Source: Actinobacteria bacterium UBA3012
GTDB lineage: Bacteria > Actinomycetota > Actinomycetes > Nanopelagicales > Nanopelagicaceae
DNA length: 11,345 nucleotides
Assembly: GCA_002346305.1 (NCBI GenBank)
Contig: DDZI01000067.1
Location: forward strand, 1-11,345
Reading direction: 5' to 3'
Shown: positions 1 through 6,801 of the stretch, one piece after another
Numbering within the stretch: position 1 is the first letter of the stretch
Layout of the letters: each line of letters starts with the position of its first letter
Program-made: the position numbers and the translations under genes
The notes under the pieces: model-generated
What the model saw: only the letters and a program-made list of their open reading frames with translations
The model's database searches: none
Told to the model about the DNA's origin: nothing

Positions 1-337
1 TATCCCAAAGCGCCATATCAATCGCACCAAGTGCATTGATTAAAGCACCACGTCGCCCGGTCATTGCGGTTGCTTGGTACGCCTTCCACCAAAGCTTTTC
101 AATCTCAAGTGGATTCTCCCCAATTAACATAGAACCAAGACCTTGATCCATAGTGTGAGTGCCAGGTGCCTCAATGCACTCACGTGCAATCCATGGATTT
201 AGATCAGTCTCACCAATTCCAACAATTCCTTCATCTGTGTGCACTTCTACAACAAGATCATCTTGAGCCGAGCTAGTTGCGGCTGGGTCGTATTCTGGAT
301 CTAAGAGAACGTGGCATTCAATCTTAGTTATTTTCAT
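1..337 (-). CDS. Enolase-superfamily (mandelate racemase / muconate lactonizing type) enzyme, N-terminal part
   Basis: Partial gene: the ATG is at 337 and the frame stays open for 112 codons to the left window edge. The translation starts MKITKIECHVLL and contains VHTDEGIVGIGET (about 32-44), NPLEIEKLWW (about 76-85) and GRRGALINALGAIDMALWD (about 94-112). This is the capping domain and entry to the barrel of the MR/MLE branch of the enolase superfamily, many of whose members are sugar-acid dehydratases. The metal ligands and catalytic Lys/His lie outside the window, so neither substrate nor reaction can be assigned; a sugar-acid dehydratase role is a guess. A -10-like TAAGTT ends 6 nt before the ATG and no Shine-Dalgarno is visible, so the mRNA is probably leaderless. 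It diverges from the dehydrogenase gene at 429. Confidence 0.85.
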   Translation of the reverse strand, partial: MKITKIECHVLLDPEYDPAATSSAQDDLVVEVHTDEGIVGIGETDLNPWIARECIEAPGTHTMDQGLGSMLIGENPLEIEKLWWKAYQATAMTGRRGALINALGAIDMALWD

Positions 338-343
338 ATAAAA

Positions 344-349
344 AACTTA
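344..349 (-). promoter_or_regulatory. -10 element of the MR/MLE-type gene (leaderless geometry)
   Basis: TAAGTT on the minus strand, 6 nt before the ATG at 337. GTTACA at 367-372 (minus), 17 nt upstream, matches the TTGACA -35 consensus at 4 of 6 positions. Transcription would start at or next to the A of the start codon. Confidence 0.5.
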
Positions 350-416
350 CACCACCTACTCGTAAATGTAACTACCTTCCCATGGATTAATTCCAGCATT
401 GCTCAGAGTTATCTTC

Positions 417-422
417 TAAGAT
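417..422 (+). promoter_or_regulatory. -10 element of the SDR gene (leaderless geometry)
   Basis: TAAGAT followed by 6 nt and then the ATG at 429. No Shine-Dalgarno precedes the start, and no convincing -35 is seen at 16-18 nt. Confidence 0.5.
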
Positions 423-428
423 TGAATC

Positions 429-1172
429 ATGTGGGCATTAGTGACCGGAGCGACCTCGGGCATCGGTGCGGAATTTACAAAACTCTTAGCGCGAGGGCAT
501 TACGACATCATTCTTGTTGCTAGAGATGAAATAAGGTTAAAGAAATCAGCTGAAGAATTAGAAAAAGAGTTTGGAGTCACAACCGAAATAATTGTGGCCG
601 ATCTTTCGGATGCAAATGAAATTATCAAAGTTGAACAGCGCCTACTCACTACAGATCCATCGCTGGCCGTAGGTGTGCTGATCAACAATGCTGGGTACGG
701 CCTAAAAGGCCGGTTTATCAACCATACTTCTGCAGCAGAGGTTGATTTACTTAATGTATTAGTCACTGCAGTATTACGTCTAACACATGCAGCACTTCCT
801 AATATGCGAAATGCTAAAAGTGGATATATCATAAATGTGGGAAGTGTCGCTGGATGGTTATCTGGCAGCACATATAGTGCAGCCAAAGCTTGGGTAAATG
901 CGTTCTCAGAGCACTTAAATGTTGATCTAGCTAAGGATGGAATTACAGTTACCTCATTAGCGCCTGGATTTACTCACACCGAATTCCATCAACGTGGAGG
1001 AATGAAAATTAGGGCTGTCCCTGAATTTTTCTGGGAGAAAGCATCAGATGTTGTTAAAGCCGGCTGGGCCGGCGCCCTCCGCGGTGATGCAATAGTGATT
1101 TCTGGAAAACAGTATCGGACGATAGTTTTTCTGGCTCGGCACTTGCCCCGTAAATTAGTGCGCAGAATCTAG
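429..1172 (+). CDS. Short-chain dehydrogenase/reductase (SDR), NADP-type
   Basis: A 247-residue classical SDR, the usual size for the family. The Rossmann cofactor motif TGATSGIG is at 6-13, NNAG at 86-89, the catalytic Ser at 139 and the YSAAK catalytic Tyr149/Lys153 pair in place, followed by the PG turn at 179-180. Arg32 after the second beta strand suggests NADP(H) rather than NAD(H). The C-terminal tail is basic (RHLPRKLVRRI), which may favour membrane association. The substrate cannot be told from sequence. The start is fixed by the glycine motif lying only six residues in and by the -10 element ending 6 nt upstream. It is followed on the same strand, 62 nt later, by a secreted-protein gene with its own -10 element, so the two are probably separate units. 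Confidence 0.93.
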   Translation: MWALVTGATSGIGAEFTKLLARGHYDIILVARDEIRLKKSAEELEKEFGVTTEIIVADLSDANEIIKVEQRLLTTDPSLAVGVLINNAGYGLKGRFINHTSAAEVDLLNVLVTAVLRLTHAALPNMRNAKSGYIINVGSVAGWLSGSTYSAAKAWVNAFSEHLNVDLAKDGITVTSLAPGFTHTEFHQRGGMKIRAVPEFFWEKASDVVKAGWAGALRGDAIVISGKQYRTIVFLARHLPRKLVRRI

Positions 1173-1222
1173 ACTCACAGGAAGTTCACCTGAAAATCCG
1201 ACGTTTTCTGCGCATCTCAAGT

Positions 1223-1228
1223 TAAGGT
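1223..1228 (+). promoter_or_regulatory. -10 element of the secreted four-Cys protein gene (leaderless geometry)
   Basis: TAAGGT, then TGGCCC (6 nt), then the ATG at 1235. The spacing is identical to that of the SDR gene. No Shine-Dalgarno is present. A poor -35 candidate (CCGACG, 1198-1203) would give a 19-nt spacer. Confidence 0.5.
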
Positions 1229-1234
1229 TGGCCC

Positions 1235-1684
1235 ATGATTAAACGCAACGGGTTGGTAATCGCAATGACAGTTCTTCTCGTGGGTGCGGTTATTTCTCCC
1301 GCCCAAGCTGCTAATAAGTCTGGGGGGGCCTGTAAAACTGCCAAAGCCAAGACAACAATTGGTGGCAAGAAATACACTTGTACAAAAAATCCGACTGTTG
1401 CGAGAGCAAGGAACACTTGGGTGGTTGCTGATTGTTTAACCTCACAAGCTGCTTACAGAAAAGGCACCAAACAATTAGCTGATGAGAAAATTAAAAGAGG
1501 CGTATTTTTAGCACAAACAGCCGCGACTGAAGCTGACCAGACTCTAAGTGTTGAAGATCGTGAGATATTGGCTCAGACCAAAAAAGATGGCTTAAGTCTC
1601 TATGACACGATCATTAACACCTATAAAACTTTAAGTAAAATGAATAAGCAGGTTCGCGATTTAGCTTGTACTCCTGGGTTATAA
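1235..1684 (+). CDS. Small secreted protein with four cysteines, function unknown
   Basis: 149 residues. Residues 1-25 are a Sec signal peptide: MIKR, a hydrophobic core at about 7-20, and an AQA|A cleavage site near 25. The mature part has four cysteines (33, 49, 67, 145), enough for two disulfides outside the cytoplasm. The segment around 31-62, with Cys33, GGKKYTC ending at Cys49 and a Trp at 62, resembles a short Cys-Gly-Lys-Tyr-Cys...Trp module that I recall from many small exported proteins of planktonic actinobacteria. No named domain was recognised. From about 70 the protein is predicted helical and charged. The gene ends immediately against the convergent Rieske gene, with no base between the two stop codons. 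There is no lipobox, so a soluble or wall-associated protein is more likely than a lipoprotein. Confidence 0.8.
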   Translation: MIKRNGLVIAMTVLLVGAVISPAQAANKSGGACKTAKAKTTIGGKKYTCTKNPTVARARNTWVVADCLTSQAAYRKGTKQLADEKIKRGVFLAQTAATEADQTLSVEDREILAQTKKDGLSLYDTIINTYKTLSKMNKQVRDLACTPGL

Positions 1685-2104
1685 CTAACCAAGAATTACA
1701 GTTTTGCCAGAAACTTCTGTTTTAACTTTGTTCAATCCACTTTGAGCCGGACCTACTTTAACGGCTCCCGTTTTTGTAAACTCTGATCCGTGGGCTGGAC
1801 ATTTAAAACTTCCAGATACCAATTTTGAGGTCACTTGTTGATGAGTGCATCGCAAATCTAACCCTTGATAAGAATTTTTCCCGGTTCTTACTAAAGCGGT
1901 AGGAATACTTTTCACATTCCCTACCGAAAGAACGCCACCAATTTTTGCAAGGACTTTGAATTTTGAGACGTCGATTTGGACGCGCCCATCTCGCAAAATC
2001 TTCAGTTTGCCGGCTGCTTCGGCCGAAGTTCCTGAAATTACAACTCCAGTGGCGGTTGCCAAGCCGGCACAAATAAATCCTCGGCGACTGATTCCCTTCT
2101 CCAT
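1685..2104 (-). CDS. Tat-exported standalone Rieske [2Fe-2S] protein
   Basis: 139 residues. The N-terminus has a twin-arginine signal (SRRGF at 6-10, hydrophobic stretch to about 28, AEA near 28-30), so it is exported folded. The cluster motifs are C86-T-H88 and C102-P-A-H105, giving the two Cys and two His ligands, followed by HGSEF and GPA as in small QcrA-like Rieske proteins of Actinobacteria. The two extra cysteines that usually form a disulfide beside the cluster (CTHxxC, CPCH) are absent: Val91 and Ala104 take their places. Probably an electron carrier at the outer face of the membrane; the partner is unknown and no oxidase or cytochrome gene lies nearby. Start supported by the signal peptide and by a -10 element 6 nt upstream. 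Confidence 0.88.
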   Translation of the reverse strand: MEKGISRRGFICAGLATATGVVISGTSAEAAGKLKILRDGRVQIDVSKFKVLAKIGGVLSVGNVKSIPTALVRTGKNSYQGLDLRCTHQQVTSKLVSGSFKCPAHGSEFTKTGAVKVGPAQSGLNKVKTEVSGKTVILG

Positions 2105-2110
2105 GCTGTA

Positions 2111-2138
2111 ATTATCCCCAAAAAAACCAATCTGTCTA
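2111..2138 (-). promoter_or_regulatory. Promoter of the Rieske gene (-35 and -10, leaderless)
   Basis: Minus strand: TAGACA (2133-2138), 16-nt spacer, GATAAT (2111-2116), then 6 nt to the ATG at 2104. Both hexamers match the housekeeping consensus at 5 of 6 positions. It is the best promoter seen in the window. Confidence 0.6.
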
Positions 2139-2146
2139 TTCAGCCC

Positions 2147-2175
2147 TTCTCAATTTGGCCAATTAGATTTACCTT
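2147..2175 (+). promoter_or_regulatory. Promoter of the diguanylate cyclase gene (leaderless geometry)
   Basis: TTCTCA (2147-2152, 4 of 6 to TTGACA), 17-nt spacer, TACCTT (2170-2175), then TAACTT (6 nt) and the ATG at 2182. This spacing supports 2182 as the real start although no Shine-Dalgarno is present. Confidence 0.45.
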
Positions 2176-2181
2176 TAACTT

Positions 2182-3504
2182 ATGAGGTTAAGGGTTCGAG
2201 GAGTTTGTATCGGACTCGTAGCAACACATGCCGTCGAGAGATTGCTGGTTCCAGAGCCTTCACTTTTTTGGGACCTGATAATTTACAACTTGATTGTCTT
2301 TGTCCTGGCTATAGCACTGTTAAACGAATCTAAATTCCTGCTCGGTATTGGTTTTACTTGCTGGGGATTGAGCTCTACCGCTTCAAGTTGGTTTGCCTAC
2401 AACAACTTTTCTGATTCCCCGACCATTCTTGATTTCGGTTATGTGCTCTTCTTCCCCTGCCTGATGATGTATTTTCTCAAATTTTTTAGCAAAGAGTTTA
2501 AAACAAAGATTCAGTTTCTAGACGCAGGAATTATTGCTCTGGGTATTTCAGCTTTCTTGACCGCTTTCGCTATGAAACCAATTCCAAGTCTTGAAGGATC
2601 TGAACTCCCTCGTAATATCTTGAATAATTATTATCCTATATCTGATGTAATTTTATGTGCACTTGCAATTACGATTTTTTCTAAATACAAAACTTCCTTA
2701 GTAAATGTCTTGCAAGTGTTAGGCTTGCTTCTCTTTACTCTGACAGATATCAAATTCTTTTGGATGTCGGCTGATAAAGAATACCTACTTGGTTCATGGA
2801 TAGAAAGTGGTTGGTTATTTGCGCTAATTTTTATATCACTCCACGACAAAAGCATTTCTCGAAAAGATAACGAGAACAAACTTTTTAATCAAAGGATGCT
2901 ATTTTTTTCCATATTCCTTAGTTTCTTAACATTAACTTTATTGAGTATTTGGTCTGACTCTCTCTCAGAATTTGCTGCCATCCCAGCGGTTCTTGCTCTC
3001 CTATTAGCTTTCTTACGCTTGTCGATTGCATTGAAACACTCACAAAATCTTGATGTGGAACATAAGTTGGCACGCACGGATGAATTGACCGGTATCGCAA
3101 ATAGAAGATCGCTTATTGCTAAATTAGCAGATGTAGAAAATGACACCTCTTATTGCATGTTACTGATGGATTTGGATTCGTTTAAAGAAATTAATGATCT
3201 CTTTGGACATGACGCAGGTGATTCTGTACTAATCGAAGTAGCTCGCCGCTTTGAACAGGTACTTCCAAGCAACGCTTTCCTAGCCAGACTCGGTGGCGAT
3301 GAGTTTGGGGTCTTGGTTCAATCAGATTTTCAATACGCTTCCGAGCTTTCAAAACGTTTGGAGTTATCACTTGCTTCACCAATTTACGTGCATCAGAGTC
3401 CAAGATATCTATCTGTGAGCATAGGCGTTGCCGAAAAAAAGATCGGAATTGATTTGATTCGAGCCGCGGATGAAGCCATGTATGTTGCTAAAGGTGCGCG
3501 CTAA
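2182..3504 (+). CDS. Membrane-bound GGDEF diguanylate cyclase
   Basis: 440 residues. Residues 1 to about 285 hold roughly eight or nine hydrophobic segments (near 30-48, 52-72, 84-102, 113-131, 150-167, 175-193, 207-221, 238-256, 265-284), resembling the polytopic input regions of actinobacterial GGDEF proteins (DFGYVLFFP near 84-92, YYPISD near 150-155). The cyclase domain follows: DELTGIANR at 300-308, metal-binding MDLDSF at 329-334, and an intact GGDEF at 371-375, so synthesis of c-di-GMP from two GTP is expected. The RxxD inhibitory site upstream of GGDEF is missing (Pro362 and Ala365 at the R and D places). There is no EAL domain. The C-terminus is short (MYVAKGAR) and its last 17 nt overlap the end of the convergent photolyase gene. 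The signal sensed is unknown. Confidence 0.9.
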   Translation: MRLRVRGVCIGLVATHAVERLLVPEPSLFWDLIIYNLIVFVLAIALLNESKFLLGIGFTCWGLSSTASSWFAYNNFSDSPTILDFGYVLFFPCLMMYFLKFFSKEFKTKIQFLDAGIIALGISAFLTAFAMKPIPSLEGSELPRNILNNYYPISDVILCALAITIFSKYKTSLVNVLQVLGLLLFTLTDIKFFWMSADKEYLLGSWIESGWLFALIFISLHDKSISRKDNENKLFNQRMLFFSIFLSFLTLTLLSIWSDSLSEFAAIPAVLALLLAFLRLSIALKHSQNLDVEHKLARTDELTGIANRRSLIAKLADVENDTSYCMLLMDLDSFKEINDLFGHDAGDSVLIEVARRFEQVLPSNAFLARLGGDEFGVLVQSDFQYASELSKRLELSLASPIYVHQSPRYLSVSIGVAEKKIGIDLIRAADEAMYVAKGAR

Positions 3505-4837
3505 CCTTAATTTCTTCTAATCGAGCAAGAGACTCAATTCTTTCCGCGGCGTGGTCCACCATTCGCTCAACATACCCACCTGAATATCCATCAAGATAGA
3601 GCCACGGTTCATGGATATCGGCACCTTTTAAGTGAGCAAGTTCCGGTACATATTTCCTGATGTAATCCCCTTCAGGATCGAATCTTTTACCCTGTTCTAT
3701 CGGGTTGAAAATTCGGTAGTACGGAGAGGCATCCGTTCCACAACCTGCAGTCCATTGCCAGCCGTGTGAATTTGAAGCGACATCATTATCAATCAAATAC
3801 TGCATAAAGAAATTTGCACCATGTTGCCATTCAATATGTAAATCTTTAGCCAAAAATGATGCAACAACCATTCGAACCCGATTATGCATCCAACCTGTTT
3901 GCCGCAGCTGTCTCATTCCCGCATCTACAAATGGAAATCCGGTTTTACCTTCGCACCATGCTTCAAATTTCTTGCCCGGTTTGTCATAGCGCATCTTGAT
4001 AAATTGTGGATTCAAATACTCACGAGATGTGTGTGGATTGTGGTGTAAAACATCGGCATAAAATTCTCGCCAAGCAATCTCTTTGCGATAGACCTCTTGA
4101 TCTGCACTACTATTTAAATTCGCCAACAATGTTCTTGGGTGCACCTCACCCCAACGTAAATGCGGACTCATTCCACTTGTTCCGCTGATTCCTGGAAAAT
4201 TTCGATTATGGTTGTAAGAATTGATCGGTCCTTTAAAAAATTGATTCCATTTTACTAGTGCGACATCTGTGCCCACTTCAAAAGTTTTTGCATCTTTTGC
4301 GCTATCCCAATCTGGAAAATATCGTTTTGCATCTTTTGCACTTACCCAACTAGGAGATTTAGGTGAATTGTATGGTCGCTCCCAACCGATAACACTCCAT
4401 GCCTTAAAAAATGGAGTGTAAACCTTGTAGGGAGTGCCATCGGGTTTGCGAACTTTTCCGGGATCAACTGCATAATCAGAACCAGTGAAAGTTAAATCAA
4501 TTCCGCTTTCAGCAATTCTTTTCTCTAATGCAACTCCATAAGGTGCGTACTGTTTTGCGCAATCAATTGAAGTCGCGTTGTATTTCTTTTTAAGGTTTTG
4601 CAAAATTTCGACAGCATCGCCTTTAAAAACTTGTAAATTTCCATCGAGAGTTTTATCCAGATGCTTCAAAGCACTTGCTAAATAGGAGCGCCTAAATTCG
4701 CCGGCACGATCTGAAATTGCTTGATCCACAATAAAAATCGGCAAGAGTTCATCGCCCTCAGCTAATGCCGCCAATAACGCCGGGTTGTCAGAGATCCGTA
4801 AATCCCGTCGAAACCAAAAAATAGAAGTTTTTGGCAT
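3488..4837 (-). CDS. phr: Deoxyribodipyrimidine (CPD) photolyase, class I
   Basis: 449 residues. It binds FAD and uses blue/near-UV light to split cyclobutane pyrimidine dimers in cytoplasmic DNA. The N-terminal antenna domain starts IFWFRRDLRISDN (6-18). The FAD domain has TSGMSPHLRWG (220-230), Glu253/Trp256 in WREFY for dimer binding, TGWMHNR (314-320), Asn356 at the place of the FAD N5-contacting Asn, and GWQW (359-362). From remembered alignment to E. coli PhrB, the electron-transfer Trp residues are Trp360 and Trp337, but the outermost one is Tyr284. Antenna cofactor not assignable. The Shine-Dalgarno GGGAG (4848-4852) lies 10 nt before the ATG, between it and the citA stop; the two genes are 15 nt apart and likely co-transcribed. 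The 3' end overlaps the GGDEF gene. Confidence 0.96.
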   Translation of the reverse strand: MPKTSIFWFRRDLRISDNPALLAALAEGDELLPIFIVDQAISDRAGEFRRSYLASALKHLDKTLDGNLQVFKGDAVEILQNLKKKYNATSIDCAKQYAPYGVALEKRIAESGIDLTFTGSDYAVDPGKVRKPDGTPYKVYTPFFKAWSVIGWERPYNSPKSPSWVSAKDAKRYFPDWDSAKDAKTFEVGTDVALVKWNQFFKGPINSYNHNRNFPGISGTSGMSPHLRWGEVHPRTLLANLNSSADQEVYRKEIAWREFYADVLHHNPHTSREYLNPQFIKMRYDKPGKKFEAWCEGKTGFPFVDAGMRQLRQTGWMHNRVRMVVASFLAKDLHIEWQHGANFFMQYLIDNDVASNSHGWQWTAGCGTDASPYYRIFNPIEQGKRFDPEGDYIRKYVPELAHLKGADIHEPWLYLDGYSGGYVERMVDHAAERIESLARLEEIKVSAHL

Positions 4838-4852
4838 CTAGCTGTATCTCCC

Positions 4853-5965
4853 TCAGAGGTGTAGAGAAATTACGCTGTCATCCCAGCCTTTTACATCTTC
4901 TGGCTTGCGAGGACCTTTGCCGATGTAGGTAGCGGAAGGACGTACTAAGCGACCAGTTCGCTTTTGCTCAAGAATATGAGCACTCCATCCTGCGGTACGT
5001 GCAGCAGTGAACATTGAAGTAAACAGCGGTCCTGGAACTTCAGCGAAATCAAGAACGATCGCAGCCCAGAACTCGACGTTTGTTGCAAGTACTCGATCTG
5101 GATGACGTTCTCTAAGTTCGGCGAGCGCTGCTTCTTCAAGTGCAAGAGCAACTTGGTAACGAGGAGCACCCAATTCTTCAGCGGTGCGGCGCAAGGTACG
5201 CGCACGTGGATCTTCAGCGCGATAAACCCGGTGACCAAATCCCATTAAACGTTCGCCGCGATCCATCAAATCTTTTACATACTTGCGTGCATCGCCAGTT
5301 TTTTCTACGCCCTCAATCATGTGCAGTACGCGTGAAGGTGCACCACCATGTAGTGGGCCTGACATCGCACCAATTGCGCCGGACAAAGCCGCGGCAACAT
5401 CAGCACCAGTTGAAGCGATAACTCGAGCTGTAAATGTAGATGCATTCATTCCGTGTTCTGCTGCAGAAACAAAATACGCATCGATTGCTCTAACATGTTT
5501 TGGATCTGGCTCTCCGCGCCAACGAATCATCATGCGCTCAACAACGGTGTGTGCTTTATCAACTTCAGATTGCGGAATCATTGGTTGCCAAGTTCCACGA
5601 GCAGATTGTGCAACGTATGACAAAACCATCACGGATGCGCGAGCAAGATTGCTACGTGCTTCTTCATCAGTAATATCTAACAGTGGTTTGAATCCCCAAG
5701 CTGGTGCCAACATTGCAATTGCTGATTGCACATCCACGCGCACGTCACCTGAGTGAACTGGCAATGGAAATGGTTCAGCGGGTGGAAGACCTGGATTAAA
5801 TTCATCATCAACTAACAAGCCCCATGCGTTTCCGAAAGTTACGCGACCAACTAAATCTTCAATATCAACACCGCGATAGCGCAGTGCACTTCCTTCTTTA
5901 TCGGGTTCAGCAATCTCTGATTCAAATGCAATAACACCCTCAAGACCTGGTTTGAATTCGCTCAT
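4853..5965 (-). CDS. citA: Citrate synthase 2 (actinobacterial CitA type)
   Basis: 370 residues from the chosen start; condenses oxaloacetate and acetyl-CoA to citrate in the cytoplasm. It begins MSEFKPGLEGVIAFESEIAE and matches the actinobacterial citrate synthase 2 family end to end. His171 (AEHGMN), His206 (GPLHGGA) and His245 (FGHRVYRAEDPRA) are in place. The position of the catalytic Asp carries Glu298 (NVEFWAA), as I recall for the family. Arg323 and Arg342 are citrate-binding candidates. An in-frame ATG 12 codons upstream (6001) is rejected because the added residues do not fit the family, while AAGGA sits 5 nt before 5965. It is first of a two-gene unit with the photolyase and is divergent from pdxH across a 162-nt spacer. 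Confidence 0.95.
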   Translation of the reverse strand: MSEFKPGLEGVIAFESEIAEPDKEGSALRYRGVDIEDLVGRVTFGNAWGLLVDDEFNPGLPPAEPFPLPVHSGDVRVDVQSAIAMLAPAWGFKPLLDITDEEARSNLARASVMVLSYVAQSARGTWQPMIPQSEVDKAHTVVERMMIRWRGEPDPKHVRAIDAYFVSAAEHGMNASTFTARVIASTGADVAAALSGAIGAMSGPLHGGAPSRVLHMIEGVEKTGDARKYVKDLMDRGERLMGFGHRVYRAEDPRARTLRRTAEELGAPRYQVALALEEAALAELRERHPDRVLATNVEFWAAIVLDFAEVPGPLFTSMFTAARTAGWSAHILEQKRTGRLVRPSATYIGKGPRKPEDVKGWDDSVISLHL

Positions 5966-5970
5966 GAGAT

Positions 5971-5975
5971 TCCTT
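5971..5975 (-). promoter_or_regulatory. Ribosome binding site deciding the citA start
   Basis: AAGGA on the minus strand, 5 nt before the ATG at 5965. It favours this start over the in-frame ATG at 6001. The surrounding TTAAGGAAT also resembles the -10 boxes of neighbouring genes but lacks the final T at the fixed spacing. Confidence 0.55.
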
Positions 5976-6115
5976 AACCCCTTAATTAAAGTGACTGGCA
6001 AACTTACTTGGGTTGAGCCATCGTGCTCTAGCCCACTCCCTTATTCTGCCCCTCTTGGCCAACTATTCATAAATTCAACGGTCATTCTCGACTCGCTATG
6101 AGGGCAGTCACCTGC

Positions 6116-6121
6116 TCTAAT
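6116..6121 (+). promoter_or_regulatory. -10 element of pdxH (leaderless geometry)
   Basis: TCTAAT (one mismatch to TATAAT), then AGAGCC (6 nt), then the ATG at 6128. It supports this start over the ATG at 6098, which lies upstream of the element. Confidence 0.45.
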
Positions 6122-6127
6122 AGAGCC

Positions 6128-6778
6128 ATGGATCGGGATGAAATCAGGGCAATGCGCCGCTCGTACGGTGAATTAGGGCTAAGTGAGAGTGATGCAAATC
6201 CAAATCCAATAACTCAATTTGAGATCTGGCTCACAGCCGCCGCCGAGAACCCATATGTGGTTGAAGCAAATGCGATGGTGCTCGGAACTATCTCTGGCGA
6301 CCATCCCAAGGCACGTTCGGTTCTGCTCAAAGAGGTCAGCCAAACCGGTTTTGTCTTTTACTCGAATTACGAATCAGACAAGGGTAAAGAGATCGGCCAA
6401 AATCAAAATGTCAGCCTAACTTTCCCTTGGTTTCCAATGGAACGACAGGTAATTGTTTTGGGTACCGCAACGAAAGTTAGCCAAGCTGAATCTGCGGATT
6501 ACTTCGCTACTCGGCCATGGTCTAGCCAAATTGGCGCTTGGGCGAGCAATCAATCAGAAGTAATTGCTGATCGGGATAGCTTGCAAAAAAATTGGGATGA
6601 GATCGCCGCAAAATATCCAGAGGGCACCACTGTTCCACTGCCACCAAATTGGGGCGGTTACTGTGTCGTCCCCCATTCAATTGAATTTTGGCAGGGGCGT
6701 TACTCACGGCTCCACGATCGCCTTCGCTATGCATTAGATGCGAACAAGAAGTGGCAATTAACTCGTCTCGCCCCATAA
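6128..6778 (+). CDS. pdxH: Pyridoxamine/pyridoxine 5'-phosphate oxidase
   Basis: 216 residues. An FMN enzyme that oxidises pyridoxine or pyridoxamine 5'-phosphate to PLP in the cytoplasm. The family motifs are all present in order: RSVLLK (63-68), FYSNYESDKG (77-86), ERQV (105-108), RPWSSQIGAWAS (129-140), PPNWGGY (172-178), and IEFWQGRYSRLHDR (185-198) with the C-terminal RLAP. The start at 6128 gives the usual N-terminus (MDRDEIRAMRRSYGELGL); an upstream ATG at 6098 would add ten atypical residues. It is followed 23 nt later by serC, whose product needs PLP, so the pair links cofactor supply and use. serC also has its own -10 element inside the gap. Confidence 0.95.
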   Translation: MDRDEIRAMRRSYGELGLSESDANPNPITQFEIWLTAAAENPYVVEANAMVLGTISGDHPKARSVLLKEVSQTGFVFYSNYESDKGKEIGQNQNVSLTFPWFPMERQVIVLGTATKVSQAESADYFATRPWSSQIGAWASNQSEVIADRDSLQKNWDEIAAKYPEGTTVPLPPNWGGYCVVPHSIEFWQGRYSRLHDRLRYALDANKKWQLTRLAP

Positions 6779-6789
6779 GAATTCATCGG

Positions 6790-6795
6790 TAGGCT
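6790..6795 (+). promoter_or_regulatory. -10 element of serC (leaderless geometry)
   Basis: TAGGCT, then TATCGC (6 nt), then the ATG at 6802. It lies in the 23-nt gap after pdxH. No Shine-Dalgarno is seen, so serC may be transcribed alone as well as with pdxH. Confidence 0.45.
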
Positions 6796-6801
6796 TATCG
6801 C

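Noticed and set aside
1178..1192. Inverted repeat CAGG...CCTG after the SDR gene as a terminator.
   Set aside because: A 4-bp stem with a 7-nt loop and no T-run is too weak.
1222..1416. Minus-strand hydrophobic 64-codon frame opposite the secreted protein.
   Set aside because: It is the mirror of the signal-peptide and Lys-rich coding region, with no ribosome binding site.
5283..5756. A 157-codon open frame on the plus strand inside citA (and a shorter one from 5140).
   Set aside because: It lies antisense to a clearly recognised citrate synthase, has a low-complexity Ala/Thr/Ser-rich translation and no start signal.
5966..6001. Upstream in-frame start of citA at 6001.
   Set aside because: The 12 extra residues do not match the family, and AAGGA lies just before 5965.
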